Shown here: positions 24,858 through 36,039 of the stretch, piece after piece
How the letters are laid out: each line of letters begins with the position of its first letter
Position numbering within the stretch: the first letter of the stretch is position 1
Assembly: GCA_029582265.1 (NCBI GenBank)
Contig: CM055837.1
Coordinates: 13,534,777-13,598,776 of the forward strand
DNA from: Zoroaster sp. YZ-2022
Lineage: Eukaryota; Echinodermata; Asteroidea; Forcipulatida; Zoroasteridae
Length of the DNA: 64,000 bases
Direction of reading: 5' to 3'
The notes under the pieces: generated by a model
Told to the model about the DNA's origin: nothing
Databases searched by the model: none
What the model saw: the letters and a program-made list of their open reading frames with translations, nothing else
Made by a program: the position numbers and the translations under genes

Positions 24858-27800
24858 CTAAAGGACCTGTAGTATAAATAGAGAATTGGCTGTTGCAAAC
24901 TGCTTACCAACCTAAAGGACCTGTAGTATAAATAGAGAATTGGCTGTTGCAAACTGCTTACCAACCTAAAGGACCTGTAGTATAAATAGAGAATTGGCTG
25001 TTGCAAACTGCTTACCAACCTAAAGGACCTGTAGCATAAATAGAGAATTAACTGTTGCAAACTGCTTACCAACCTAAAGGACCTGTAGTATAAATAGAGA
25101 ATTGGCTGTTGCAAACTGCTTACCAATCTAAAGGACCTGTAGTATAAATAGAGAATTGGCTGTTGCAAACTGCTTACCAACCTAAAGGACCTGTAGTATA
25201 AATAGAGAATTGGCTGTTGCAAACTGCTTACCAACCTAAAGGACCTGTAGTATAAATAGAGAATTGGCTGTTGCAAACTGCTTACCAACCTAAAGGACCT
25301 GTAGTATAAATAGAGAATTGGCTGTTGCAAACTGCTTACCAACCTAAAGGACCTGTAGTATAAATAGAGAATTGGCTGTTGCAAACTGCTTACCAACCTA
25401 AAGGACCTGTAGTATAAATAGAGAATTGGCTGTTGCAAACTGCTTACCAACCTAAAGGACCTGTAGTATAAATAGAGAATTGGCTGTTGCAAACTGCTTA
25501 CCAACCTAAAGGACCTGTAGTATAAATAGAGAATTGGTTGTTGCAAACTGCTTACCAACCTAAAGGACCTGTAGCATAAATAGAGAATTAACTGTTGCAA
25601 ACTGCTTACCAACCTAAAGGACCTGTAGTATAAATAGAGAATTGGCTGTTGCAAACTGCTTACATGTACCAATCTAAAGGACCTGTAGTATAAATAGAGA
25701 ATTGGCTGTTGCAAACTGCTTACCAACCTAAAGGACCTGTAGTATAAATAGAGAATTGGCTGTTGCAAACTGCTTACCAACCTAAAGGACCTGTAGTATA
25801 AATAGAGAATTGGCTGTTGCAAACTGCTTACCAACCTAAAGGACCTGTAGTACATGTATAAATAGAGAATTGGCTGTTGCAAACTGCTTACCAACCTAAA
25901 GGACCTGTAGTATAAATAGAGAATTGGCTGTTGCAAACTGCTTACCAACCTAAAGGACCTGTAGTATAAATAGAGAATTGGCTGTTGCAAACTGCTTACC
26001 AACCTAAAGGACCTGTAGTATAAATAGAGAATTGGCTGTTGCAAACTGCTTACCAACCTAAAGGACCTGTAGTATAAATAGAGAATTGGCTGTTGCAAAC
26101 TGCTTACCAACCTAAAGGACCTGTAGTATAAATAGAGAATTGGCTGTTGCAAACTGCTTACCAATCTAAAGGACCTGTAGTATAAATAGAGAATTGGCTG
26201 TTGCAAACTGCTTACCAACCTAAAGGACCTGTAGTATAAATAGAGAATTGGCTGTTGCAAACTGCTTACCAACCTAAAGGACCTGTAGTATAAATAGAGA
26301 ATTGGCTGTTGCAAACTGCTTACCAACCTAAAGGACCTGTAGTATAAATAGAGAATTGGCTGTTGCAAACTGCTTACCAACCTAAAGGACCTGTAGCATA
26401 AATAGAGAATTAACTGTTGCAAACTGCTTACCAACCTAAAGGACCTGTAGTATAAATAGAGAATTGGCTGTTGCAAACTGCTTACCAATCTAAAGGACCT
26501 GTAGTATAAATAGAGAATTGGCTGTTGCAAACTGCTTACCAACCTAAAGGACCTGTAGTATAAATAGAGAATTGGCTGTTGCAAACTGCTTACCAACCTA
26601 AAGGACCTGTAGTACATGTATAAATAGAGAATTGGCTGTTGCAAACTGCTTACCAACCTAAAGGACCTGTAGTATAAATAGAGAATTGGCTGTTGCAAAC
26701 TGCTTACCAACCTAAAGGACCTGTAGTATAAATAGAGAATTGGCTGTTGCAAACTGCTTACCAACCTAAAGGACCTGTAGTATAAATAGAGAATTGGCTG
26801 TTGCAAACTGCTTACCAACCTAAAGGACCTGTAGTATAAATAGAGAATTGGCTGTTGCAAACTGCTTACCAACCTAAAGGACCTGTAGTATAAATAGAGA
26901 ATTGGCTGTTGCAAACTGCTTACCAACCTAAAGGACCTGTAGTATAAATAGAGAATTGGCTGTTGCAAACTGCTTACCAACCTAAAGGACCTGTAGTATA
27001 AATAGAGAATTGGCTGTTGCAAACTGCTTACCAACCTAAAGGACCTGTAGCATAAATAGAGAATTAACTGTTGCAAACTGCTTACCAACCTAAAGGACCT
27101 GTAGTATAAATAGAGAATTGGCTGTTGCAAACTGCTTACCAATCTAAAGGACCTGTAGTATAAATAGAGAATTGGCTGTTGCAAACTGCTTACCAACCTA
27201 AAGGACCTGTAGTATAAATAGAGAATTGGCTGTTGCAAACTGCTTACCAACCTAAAGGACCTGTAGTACATGTATAAATAGAGAATTGGCTGTTGCAAAC
27301 TGCTTACCAACCTAAAGGACCTGTAGTATAAATAGAGAATTGGCTGTTGCAAACTGCTTACCAACCTAAAGGACCTGTAGTATAAATAGAGAATTGGCTG
27401 TTGCAAACTGCTTACCAACCTAAAGGACCTGTAGTATAAATAGAGAATTGGCTGTTGCAAACTGCTTACCAACCTAAAGGACCTGTAGTATAAATAGAGA
27501 ATTGGCTGTTGCAAACTGCTTACCAACCTAAAGGACCTGTAGTATAAATAGAGAATTGGCTGTTGCAAACTGCTTACCAACCTAAAGGACCTGTAGTATA
27601 AATAGAGAATTGGCTGTTGCAAACTGCTTACCAACCTAAAGGACCTGTAGTATAAATAGAGAATTGGCTGTTGCAAACTGCTTACCAACCTAAAGGACCT
27701 GTAGCATAAATAGAGAATTAACTGTTGCAAACTGCTTACCAACCTAAAGGACCTGTAGTATAAATAGAGAATTGGCTGTTGCAAACTGCTTACCAATCTA

Positions 27801-28845
27801 AAGGACCTGTAGTATAAATAGAGAATTGGCTGTTGCAAACTGCTTACCAACCTAAAGGACCTGTAGTATAAATAGAGAATTAACTGTTGCAAACTGCTTA
27901 CCAACCTAAAGGACCTGTAGTATAAATAGAGAATTAACTGTTGCAAACTGCTTACCAACCTAAAGGACCTGTAGCATAAATAGAGAATTAACTGTTGCAA
28001 ACTGCTTACCAACCTAAAGGACCTGTAGTATAAATAGAGAATTGGCTGTTGCAAACTGCTTACCAATCTAAAGGACCTGTAGTATAAATAGAGAATTGGC
28101 TGTTGCAAACTGCTTACCAACCTAAAGGACCTGTAGTATAAATAGAGAATTGGCTGTTGCAAACTGCTTACCAACCTAAAGGACCTGTAGCATAAATAGA
28201 GAATTAACTGTTGCAAACTGCTTACCAACCTAAAGGACCTGTAGTATAAATAGGAATTGGCTGTTGCAAACTGCTTACCAATCTAAAGGACCTGTAGTAT
28301 AAATAGAGAATTGGCTGTTGCAAACTGCTTACCAACCTAAAGGACCTGTAGTATAAATAGAGAATTGGCTGTTGCAAACTGCTTACCAACCTAAAGGACC
28401 TGTAGTATAAATAGAGAATTAACTGTTGCAAACTGCTTACCAACCTAAAGGACCTGTAGCATAAATAGAGAATTAACTGTTGCAAACTGCTTACCAACCT
28501 AAAGGACCTGTAGTATAAATAGAGAATTGGCTGTTGCAAACTGCTTACCAATCTAAAGGACCTGTAGTATAAATAGAGAATTGGCTGTTGCAAACTGCTT
28601 ACCAACCTAAAGGACCTGTAGTATAAATAGAGAATTGGCTGTTGCAAACTGCTTACCAACCTAAAGGACCTGTAGTATAAATAGAGAATTGGCTGTTGCA
28701 AACTGCTTACCAACCTAAAGGACCTGTAGCATAAATAGAGAATTGGCTGTTGCAAACTGCTTACCAACCTAAAGGACCTGTAGTATAAATAGAGAATTGG
28801 CTGTTGCAAACTGCTTACCAATCTAAAGGACCTGTAGTATACATG
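24858..28845 (+). repeat. 54-bp tandem array, main part (about 73 units)
   Basis: Near-identical 54-bp units. Variant units (gtagcataaatagagaattaac; accaatctaaagg) recur at intervals, and a 6-bp insertion making tacatgta marks units at 25851, 26613 and 27267, spaced 14 and 12 units, so the array grew in multi-unit blocks. Each unit contains tataaata. One unit near 28250 lacks two bases. The long minus-strand open frames (1131 and 258 residues) exist only because 54 is divisible by three and the unit lacks stops in that frame. Confidence 0.95.
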
Positions 28846-29073
28846 TAAATGCAAAATAGTAGTTTTATGGCCTTGCGTTTTGAACCTACTGTTTGTACAT
28901 GTAGTGGGTTCATTCTGAAGGGTAACATGTACTACATGTAATAGAATTATGGTAGTAGTAAGTACCCCATAAAAACATGTACATATATACATATACATTT
29001 TTTTAAACCAGAAATATAAATTAAATTAATATTTTATTTATTTATTTATTTTTTCCCTGGGGAATTAAAACAG

Positions 29074-29318
29074 ATGGTCCAACAGCTCAGTGCTCATTAG
29101 GCAGTGCTGGATGCAGCATCACATCCACGACCAATGCAGATGGCACAGTCACAACCACTGCAATCGACGTGGGCCAGCCGTTTAGTGAGGTGCAGATGAT
29201 CAACAACGACCGTATACAGCTGCGTTACAACACCAGCACCAAGCCGAATGGGTGCCGCAGCTCCCCGCAAGTGACTATCGTCTTTGAGTGCCCCAGGGAG
29301 GGAGGAAGAAATGAAGGG
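29074..29318 (+). CDS. IGF2R: IGF2R exon 4: second half of domain 2
   Basis: Acceptor AATTAAAACAG; the first two bases complete an Asp codon. Residues 239-320 carry AGCSI, VGQPF, the strand RIQLRY and the closing strand VTIVFEC. No Gln follows the AGC cysteine, so domain 2 lacks the ligand quartet. NTS is a sequon. Donor GGG|GTAAGA, phase 0. The intron before it is 10.3 kb and holds the 54-bp array. Confidence 0.96.
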
Positions 29319-29851
29319 GTAAGACACTAGACCCATCATAATTGTACTGATTTGCTCCTACGAAATGAGGGTTAATTCGTAATTTTTTTTCCAAATTAAG
29401 ATTTTTGTCTATCTGAATACTGTAGAAGCTTTCCAATGGTATCAGACACGAGTCAAAGATGAAGAAAATCGTGCTTTCTCATTTAAATTCATTTGTGATT
29501 GGCTCTGGCAAAACCCTAAACTTGGACCCAATAATCAAAAGTGACCTCCCAAATTTATCGTGAAAATTAACAATGTTCCCAACAACGTTTCAGGATTTTT
29601 CTTTTTCCATCAAAATCTAGAGAAATTGCTCTGTATGGTGACATGAAAACTGGTCTCTCAAACTGGTCCCTGGGGTCAGTTTTTGACCTTTTCATGGCTG
29701 TTACACATTGGTAAATGCCAAGAAGTTTCGGGTTTTGCAAGAGCATGTCACATTGGTTGATGTTTGACTTTGTTGTTGTTATTATTCAATATCTCTTCAA
29801 TAATGAAACCAAAGGTTATATAGCACTGTAGAAACCTATACAGCGGAAGCT
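29319..29851. other. Start of intron 4
   Basis: Non-coding, no bounded element recognised. Confidence 0.5.
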
Positions 29852-30275
29852 ATGTACAGTGTATGTTCAGTTTTAGATGTGGGAGGAAAAATCCAGACAT
29901 ACATTGTACAGAGATCAACAAGGCAGAGTAGTGAGATTCGTTTGGAGCCTCCACCTGTGAATTCTATAATGACTAAGTATTATGGTAATCGTACATTCTC
30001 TGTTGTTGCTCCCATGGTATGGAATGATCTTCCATCAAACATTCGTGCAGCCCGCAGCTATGAATCCTTTAAGTCATTGGTTAAAACTCATTTGTTCCGT
30101 TCTTATTATGGTAGTCGCTGTTTACTTTAATTACTTTAATTTTTATCTTTTAATTTTTTAACTTTTTAACTTTTACTGGAACTGTTTTAATGGAAAGGGC
30201 TCTTGTACAGTGTGCTGAGATAATTGTATGTGGTGCACTTAAAACAATAAATGATTAGATTAGATTAGATTACAT
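29852..30275 (+). mobile_element. 3' end of a non-LTR retrotransposon (LINE), 5'-truncated
   Basis: The frame 29852-30130 ends in NRTFSVVAPMVWNDLPSNIR followed by FKSLVKTHLF, the conserved C-terminal tail of reverse transcriptases of the CR1/L2/Jockey type. A short 3' region and a (gatta)n tail at 30254-30273 follow. The catalytic RT domain is absent, so it is a dead fragment. Clade assignment is uncertain. Confidence 0.8.
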
Positions 30276-30299
30276 TCTAGGAAAGCCCACGTAATGAGG

Positions 30300-30413
30300 C
30301 TGGGACTGAAAAGTGAAAACTCAATCCACATGTCAGCTTGGGTCCAAGTGGGATTCGAACCCATGTCCACAGAGGTGAAAGGCGTGGAAAGTACCACTAG
30401 GCTACCTGATCCC
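30300..30413 (-). mobile_element. tRNA-derived SINE fragment, family 3
   Basis: The minus strand reads gatcaggtagcctagtggta and gggttcgaatcccac, A- and B-box-like, with a short body. It directly follows the LINE tail. It could be a degenerate tRNA pseudogene. Confidence 0.6.
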
Positions 30414-30579
30414 TTACATCATCGTTGTATGGATGAACCAGAATGTTGACGTTGTGTGACTTTGTGGGAGCAGTTCAAATGATATTTGAACATTTTAAGT
30501 CAATTTATCTGAAAGTTTCTCCAAAGACATTGATGAAGATTCACACTTTGCAATCCCAAGCGATGTGCTCAATAGAGGG

Positions 30580-31410
30580 CAGTATTCAAATCTTCATTCT
30601 CCTGACGAAGATTATAGCACACTAATCGAAATGTAGAGAAGACCCTGTGAAGTCTCCATGATTCTCCCTGAACCACATTCTCACTTAGCGATAGTTGAGA
30701 AATGAGTTTTCCGATATTGGTTCTCCCCTGAACTATAATCTCACTTAGCGACAGTCGAGATGTTTACAAGTTTTGCGATTTAAGTTTTTTTTTCAGAACC
30801 TGTTACCTTACTTAGCAATAGTTGAGATAAACACATGGTGGCAATGCCACATTCTGGTTCAATGCCACATGGTGGCAATGCCACGGTGGCAACCAATCAC
30901 AACACATCACACAACAGTAGCACCAATCGGAACACTTCCCATTCTACACATAATCCCAGCAAATACTACTTAAGGAGTTGCATCGGCAAACCTCTTCATT
31001 CTCCTGAAGAAGATTAGAGCAGGCTAAGCGAAACGTTGAGAATAACCCGTGAAGTCCCTTGGTTCTCCCTGAACCATATTAACCCGTGAAGTCCCCATGG
31101 TTCTCCCTGAACCATATTTCTCACTTAGCGACAGTAGAGAAAAAACGAGTTGCCCGAAATTGGTTCTCCCTTGAACCTTTCTCACTTAACGAAGGTTGAG
31201 ATACGATTGTGCGATACGGTTCTTTTCAGAACCTGTATCTCAGCTTCACGTTAGTTGAGATAAACACATGGTGTTACCGCAAACCGAAACGATATCGATA
31301 TTCCACCATGCAAAGCCTCAAAACTTATATAAACACATGGTGTTACCGCAAACCGAAACGATATCAATACTCCACCATGCAAAGTCTCAAATCTTATATC
31401 AAACCTTAAA
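30580..31410 (+). repeat. Dispersed module with ggttctccctgaacc repeats and two hammerhead-like cores
   Basis: Forward relative of 5743-6280 (30840-31330 is the matching part). Repeated ctcacttagcgacagt and ggttctccctgaacc words; tandem duplication of aaacacatggtgttaccgca at 31264 and 31332. CTGACGA...GAAA at 30602-30631 and CTGAAGA...GAAA at 31004-31033 each enclose a short stem. No protein-coding domain. Confidence 0.6.
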
Positions 31411-31492
31411 TATTACCAATGTTTGTGTCTGCCTAGAAATCAATTTTTTTTTTACACTTTTATGTTTGAGCACTTCAAGTCGAATTATTAAG

Positions 31493-31854
31493 TAAGGCTG
31501 CGCCGGGTACCCGGATACCCGACCGAAAATGTCATTACCCGGTTCCATTTTTCGGTTCCAGTTACCCGTATACGACTTTTTTTAAATTCCAACTGAACAT
31601 TTTAAGCCACACAAAATTATGGAAGTCCCTCATTGTTTGCTGACAAAATGAAGAAAACTTAGATGAAGGCTTTAGAAGAAACATTTGCCGACAGCCTTTC
31701 ACAGACTTGCTGGCTTTTGTTTGAAACTTGTGTTCGTATTGGTTATTTTACACATTCGGGAGTATTTACAAAATTGTTTTCGGGTACCCGGGTATCCGAA
31801 GATTTCCAATTGCGGGTATCCGGTTCCCGAAATAACCGAAAACGCACAGCCTTA
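31493..31854 (+). mobile_element. hAT-like MITE, 362 bp
   Basis: TAAGGCTGCGCC at the left faces ACGCACAGCCTTA at the right. Flanks TTATTAAG (31485-31492) and TTATTAAC (31855-31862) match at seven of eight bases. Inner ends have repeated gggtacccggatacc words. Related to 19846-20917. Confidence 0.75.
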
Positions 31855-31857
31855 TTA

Positions 31858-32810
31858 TTAACCCATATGTGCCTAAGCCATAAAACCACGCAAACACTAT
31901 TCGTGCCTAAGCCATTGCCATGCACACACAACGCTGTGCAGTATGCTAATTAGTTTTAGTAAATTACTGGAGTCCTACAAATAAAAACTACAACAACCTT
32001 TATATCATTTGAAAGAGTATGGAATTGTCTTTATTCTCACATATATTTGGTCAACCTACGTTTCCACTGGAAATTGAAATTATGGTGTCCAAATCTGAAA
32101 TAATTGTGAAATAACATGTGAAAATTCATATCTATTTACATATTTTCACAATATAAAATATTATTAGCAGTTACATGTGAATAAATCAATTTGTATTAGA
32201 AACCCCTCCTCAGTAGCTTCAAAATGGCATATAATTTATGTATATTGACCCATGAATATGGAATTTACAGTACAATATAGCGAAACAGATTTGTTTACTT
32301 TTATACTAAAATGTATTTCAATTCAACAGAATGCACAAATAAAACAGGGGTTTGTATCATGTGCAATATGTAATGTCCATATTGTACATGAATATATGGT
32401 GTCAACACGTTGAATGTGTACCTTGCATGTGGTGCCAACTGACATTTTTGGGGCATGATTTAGGGCAAAACCGTCAAATTACAACACCGTATCTCCGAAA
32501 ATACACTAGTGGTCGCTGGGTATATACACGCGTAATCTGGGATACAAAATCGCAAAACTCGCAAAGAATTTTACTAAAAGTCCCGGAAAAAGCTCTCAAA
32601 ACGGAAAGCGATTGAAATAAAATGGCGTCTGACGAAGAGAAAACCTCCAAGAGGCTTATGGGATAGCTTATGCCCATATATGGTAACGGGGTTTCCCTGA
32701 TGATGTAATTCAGTTTGTTCTAGAATGTTCTACGGGAAAATCCGTAGTTCGGTACTTTCAGCATTTGCGCGTTCTACGGGAAAATCCGTAGTTCGGTACA
32801 TATGGGTTAA
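31858..32810 (+). mobile_element. TTAA-flanked element with CCCATATG ends
   Basis: TTAACCCATATGTGCC at 31858 faces GGTACATATGGGTTAA ending 32810; 953 bp. The right subterminal region holds two copies of ctacgggaaaatccgtag, each a 6-bp-stem hairpin (about 32729 and 32773). The hAT-like MITE sits directly against its left end. Confidence 0.65.
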
Positions 32811-32967
32811 GCAAAATGTTATTCCACAGAATGATATTATCACAAAATTAAGTTAATCAATTAGTTATTTCTCGCTGTAAGTTCATAATTTCATGTTCAT
32901 ACTGACTTGACCTACAAACTTAAATTTTTCTGGGGGATGGCGATTTTTTGTTTGTTTCACCTTTCAG

Positions 32968-33124
32968 AGTCAAAACCCCAAGCTGATATCGAGCACCAAC
33001 TGCAATTATGAAGTTGAGTGGGTGACGGAATTTGCCTGTGAGGTCGAGATGCTCACAACGGCCGGCTGCGCATTCACCAACGATCAGCATGGCATTGACC
33101 TTGACCTGAGCAAGCTGACAGCAA
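32968..33124 (+). CDS. IGF2R: IGF2R exon 5: start of domain 3
   Basis: Acceptor TTTCACCTTTCAG with a good pyrimidine tract, phase 0. Residues 321-372 include NCNYEVEWVTEFAC, the domain-opening signature, and IDLDLSKLT. Donor GCAA|GTAAGT, one base left over. The join to exon 6 restores the usual run from DLSxLT to the YYMDVC strand. Confidence 0.95.
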
Positions 33125-33500
33125 GTAAGTCTTGGGATTTGAATGTTATGCATGTGTGTGCTATATGAAGCTAGATCTATACACTTTTGGGTAAAATGTC
33201 TGTAATGAATACATCCATATTTTATAAGAATGAAGAGATATGTTTTATATAACCTGTGAAAGGTTGAGCTATATTTATATTGTGTCGTTTACAAGAAATA
33301 GTGGAAAATGCATTGAGATTTGTTTATATTCATTTCAGCATGCCTTCGGATGACAGAAATTCATTTTGGAAATCATTTTCACAAATTTGTTACTGAAACT
33401 AAATTATGATATCACCTGAGACAGATTGCAAGGTTGAAAATTGTTGGAGAGTACATTTCTCTTTCCTAAATGCCAAACAGAATTTATTTCACTTTTCTCA

Positions 33501-34126
33501 TTAACCCTAACGATCCCCATACAGCCAAACTCCAACACCAGGGATTGTTGGAGTTTGATGGGTTGAGTACTGTGTACTTCTGATATGGCATGTGTAAAGT
33601 GTTGGAATATGGCTGGATGAGTACTGTATGTGTGCAGTAACAGTGTTGGATTTTGATTGAGTGAGGACGGTGGTTCTACTAGCATGCAACATTGTTAGAC
33701 TTTGAGTGGAGAGAGTGTGTATGCAACCTGCTGTAATAAACAACTGATAAAGGCAAATATTGTACTTAGGTATGCTTGGCATTGTGTCTAACATCATACA
33801 ACTAGAACCTACCATTTATTCCATAGGGTGTTTTAGTTTTTGTATAGTTAAGTTTTTTTAGCATGAAAACAATTGTTGGATTATGATGGGTTGAGTACTG
33901 TATGACTCCAGTGTTCAAACTTTACTTTGGGCCATGTGTCCCCACTCAATCAAAATCCAACAGCTAAGGGCCTGTTGGAGTTTGACGGGTTGAGTACTGT
34001 TATGGCAAGTGGACTGTTGGAGTTTGATGGGTTGAGTACTGTAAACCAGCAACAGTCAACCATGGTGTTGGGATTTGATAGGTTGAGGAAGGTTTCTAGT
34101 AAAAATGCTTAGGGAGTTAGGGTTAA
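33501..34126 (+). mobile_element. TTAA-flanked element with gttggagtttgatgggttga core
   Basis: TTAA at 33501-33504 and 34123-34126; ends TTAACCCTAACG and GGGAGTTAGGGTTAA. The core repeats gttggagtttgatgggttga and gagtactgt, with aaactccaac in inverted orientation at the left end. The duplicated flank at 34651-34670 reads ttcattaaggag with a single TTAA, giving the empty site. Confidence 0.85.
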
Positions 34127-34234
34127 GGAGTGTTAGCACCCAAGGCAAAATGATAGTTCTAGGAATGATTGATACCATCGTCAGCTTTACACAAAGTCAT
34201 TTTCACATTACAATTCAACATTAATTGAATTTTT

Positions 34235-34361
34235 GAAATCCTACCGGAGGTTCTTTACTTAGCCACGCCGTGCCCAGAAAACTCTGCCGCATGTTTCATA
34301 GGTAAATCTAGTCATAAATGAGGGAAGCTGATGATTATACATGTGTGCAAAGTGTTCTTTA
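34235..34361 (+). pseudogene. Duplicated 3' end of IGF2R exon 8 inside intron 5
   Basis: Bases 34235-34301 repeat the last 67 bases of exon 8 (38224-38290), including the donor cataggtaaat, followed by 60 bases of intron 8. The upstream part of the exon and its acceptor are missing, so the copy should not be spliced as a normal exon. Identity is nearly complete, so the duplication is recent. Confidence 0.9.
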
Positions 34362-34879
34362 TAGGGACAATATCGTCAAGATCAGAGCAGTCTTAACCAG
34401 GGCACAGTGACTGAAAATTAGCAGCTCATTTATGCAGCAGCAATTGTAATATGACCTTACCATGTGTGGTATTGAGTTAATCTGAAATTAGCACTCCGAT
34501 TCCATGCCATGTTGGTCATTCGTCGTTTGTTGACAGAAGTACTATTTGTTACTGAAACTAAATTATGATATCACCTGAGATATATTGCAAGGTTGAAAAT
34601 TGTTGGAGAGTACATTTTTCTTTCCTAAATGCGAAACAGAATTTATTTCACTTTTTTCATTAAGGAGTGTTAGCACCCAAGGCAAAATGATAATTCTAGG
34701 AATGATTGATACCATCGTCAGCTTTACACAAAGTCAGTTTCACATTACAATTCAACATTAATTGAATTTTTGAATTTCCAATTCTTACCGTTCTAATTCT
34801 TACCGTTCTAACTGTTAATTATTATTGTTATTTCTGGTAATGAAACCCAAGATTCCTCAAAAGCACACTTAAGCACTGT

Positions 34880-35188
34880 TGCTCAGAAGCCTGAGGAAAC
34901 CTGTAAACAAGGGCACTTGTTATGTGAACCAGAAATACCGGGGTAAACCTCTACTCTTCCGCGATAAGTATTCTGGCTTCTTTTATGTGCATTACATGTA
35001 CTTCAACAATCGAGTACACAGGACCCACGGCTTAATGTTCAATCCGAAGGATGAAGCTGCTATATGTTTTAAGTGTCTCACTCAAGGACACAATGCCACA
35101 ACCATCCAGGCTGGGATTCGAACCCACATTCTGACGTCACCAGACCTTGAGTCCGGTGCACTAGACCGCTTGGTCACAACATTCCACC
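34880..35188 (-). mobile_element. tRNA-derived SINE adjacent to exon 6
   Basis: The minus strand starts tggaatgttgtgaccaagcg with a B box gggttcgaatcccagcc and cttgagtgagacac; the body includes the ccgaaggat and cttttatgtgcattac words on the plus strand. The head ends about 30 bases before the exon 6 acceptor. Confidence 0.65.
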
Positions 35189-35218
35189 TTATTTTCTATC
35201 ATTATTTTTGTGCTGTAG

Positions 35219-35390
35219 ACCCCGATACGTACCACACTGAAGACGGCTCAACATACAAGTATTACATGGATGTCTGCCAGGACATGAGTATACCATGTGG
35301 TTCACAAGCTGGAAAAGGCGCTGTATGTCAAGAGATGATAGTTGGAGGCAATAGGGTTGTTGCTGGGGTCAACAGCAGACACGTGCTAAG
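35219..35390 (+). CDS. IGF2R: IGF2R exon 6: middle of domain 3 with ligand Gln410
   Basis: Acceptor TTTTTGTGCTGTAG; the first two bases complete an Asn codon. Residues 373-429 include YKYYMDVCQD and AVCQ. Gln410 of AVCQ aligns with the domain-3 Gln that contacts mannose-6-phosphate in mammalian CI-MPR (Gln348 in the bovine numbering). Donor CTAAG|GTTAGG, two bases left. A SINE in reverse orientation ends about 30 bases upstream of the acceptor. A longer open frame runs through from the intron and SINE (34879-35466), but the splice phases fit only this exon. Confidence 0.93.
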
Positions 35391-35576
35391 GTTAGGCACA
35401 ACTTCCAAATTATTGAGTCCGAGGCAGATGGTTGTGGAAGAGAATATTCACACAGAATACTTATAATCAAATAACAGGTTTGGATATTTTTGCCCGAACA
35501 AAAAGCCCTCAGCAATATGCTTACAACCTGCTGACACAAATTTTAATAAAGTCACTCTTACCTCCTTTTTTAGTTA

Positions 35577-35944
35577 TAATAATAATAATAATAATAATGT
35601 GTGGACTTATATAGCGCACGTATCCACCAACTGAGTGGTGCTCAAGGCGCATTATATTATTACCCCTGCTCATAAGGCTCATAAGGCTCATAAATCATTC
35701 CTGAAACCATCTCAGCTCCCTGGGGAGTATACAGCTCAATTGCTGCCATTACAGCGCATATAGGGCTAATCAACCAACTCTGCCCTCACAGGTACCCATT
35801 TAACCCCTGGGTGGAGAGAAGCAATTATGGTTAAGTGTCTTGCTCAAGGACACAAGTGTCACGGCCAGGATTAGAACCCACATTCTGCTGCTAACATCAG
35901 AACTTGAGTCCGGTAAGCTAGACCGCTCGGCCACGACACTCCAC
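35577..35944 (-). mobile_element. tRNA-derived SINE, family 1
   Basis: Full-length reverse copy: taataataat tail at 35577, body, and head with gaccgctcggccacgacact at its end. Very similar to the forward copy at 40464-40820. Confidence 0.85.
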
Positions 35945-36039
35945 GTTGTTGACAAGGGGCGTATACAATGTACATTATTTGTAATCAATTTATTTATCAA
36001 AAGAAAGCCTGTATCTGTAAATGCATCCATTCCTTTTAT

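Larger units (their letters stand above)
33388..34775 (+). repeat. Local tandem duplication in intron 5 enclosing a copy of the exon 8 tail
   Basis: 33388-33504 plus 34123-34234 match 34548-34775 almost base for base (ttgttactgaaactaaatta onwards to caacattaattgaa), so this segment is duplicated. The first copy holds the TTAA element 33501-34126 and the second does not. Between the copies, 34235-34500 matches 38224-38349 plus 38763-38900. Confidence 0.9.

Noticed and set aside
24833..28228. 1131-residue minus-strand open frame with an 18-residue repeat
   Set aside because: It is the translation of the 54-bp array. Unit length divisible by three and no stop in that frame suffice; no start context, no domain, antisense to an intron.
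29852..30130. A host gene of 92 residues
   Set aside because: The sequence is the C-terminal tail of a LINE reverse transcriptase followed by a gatta tail, so it is a dead retrotransposon end.
34879..35466. 195-residue frame running into exon 6
   Set aside because: The first part is SINE and intron. Only 35219-35390 fits the receptor, with an acceptor and donor in the right phases.
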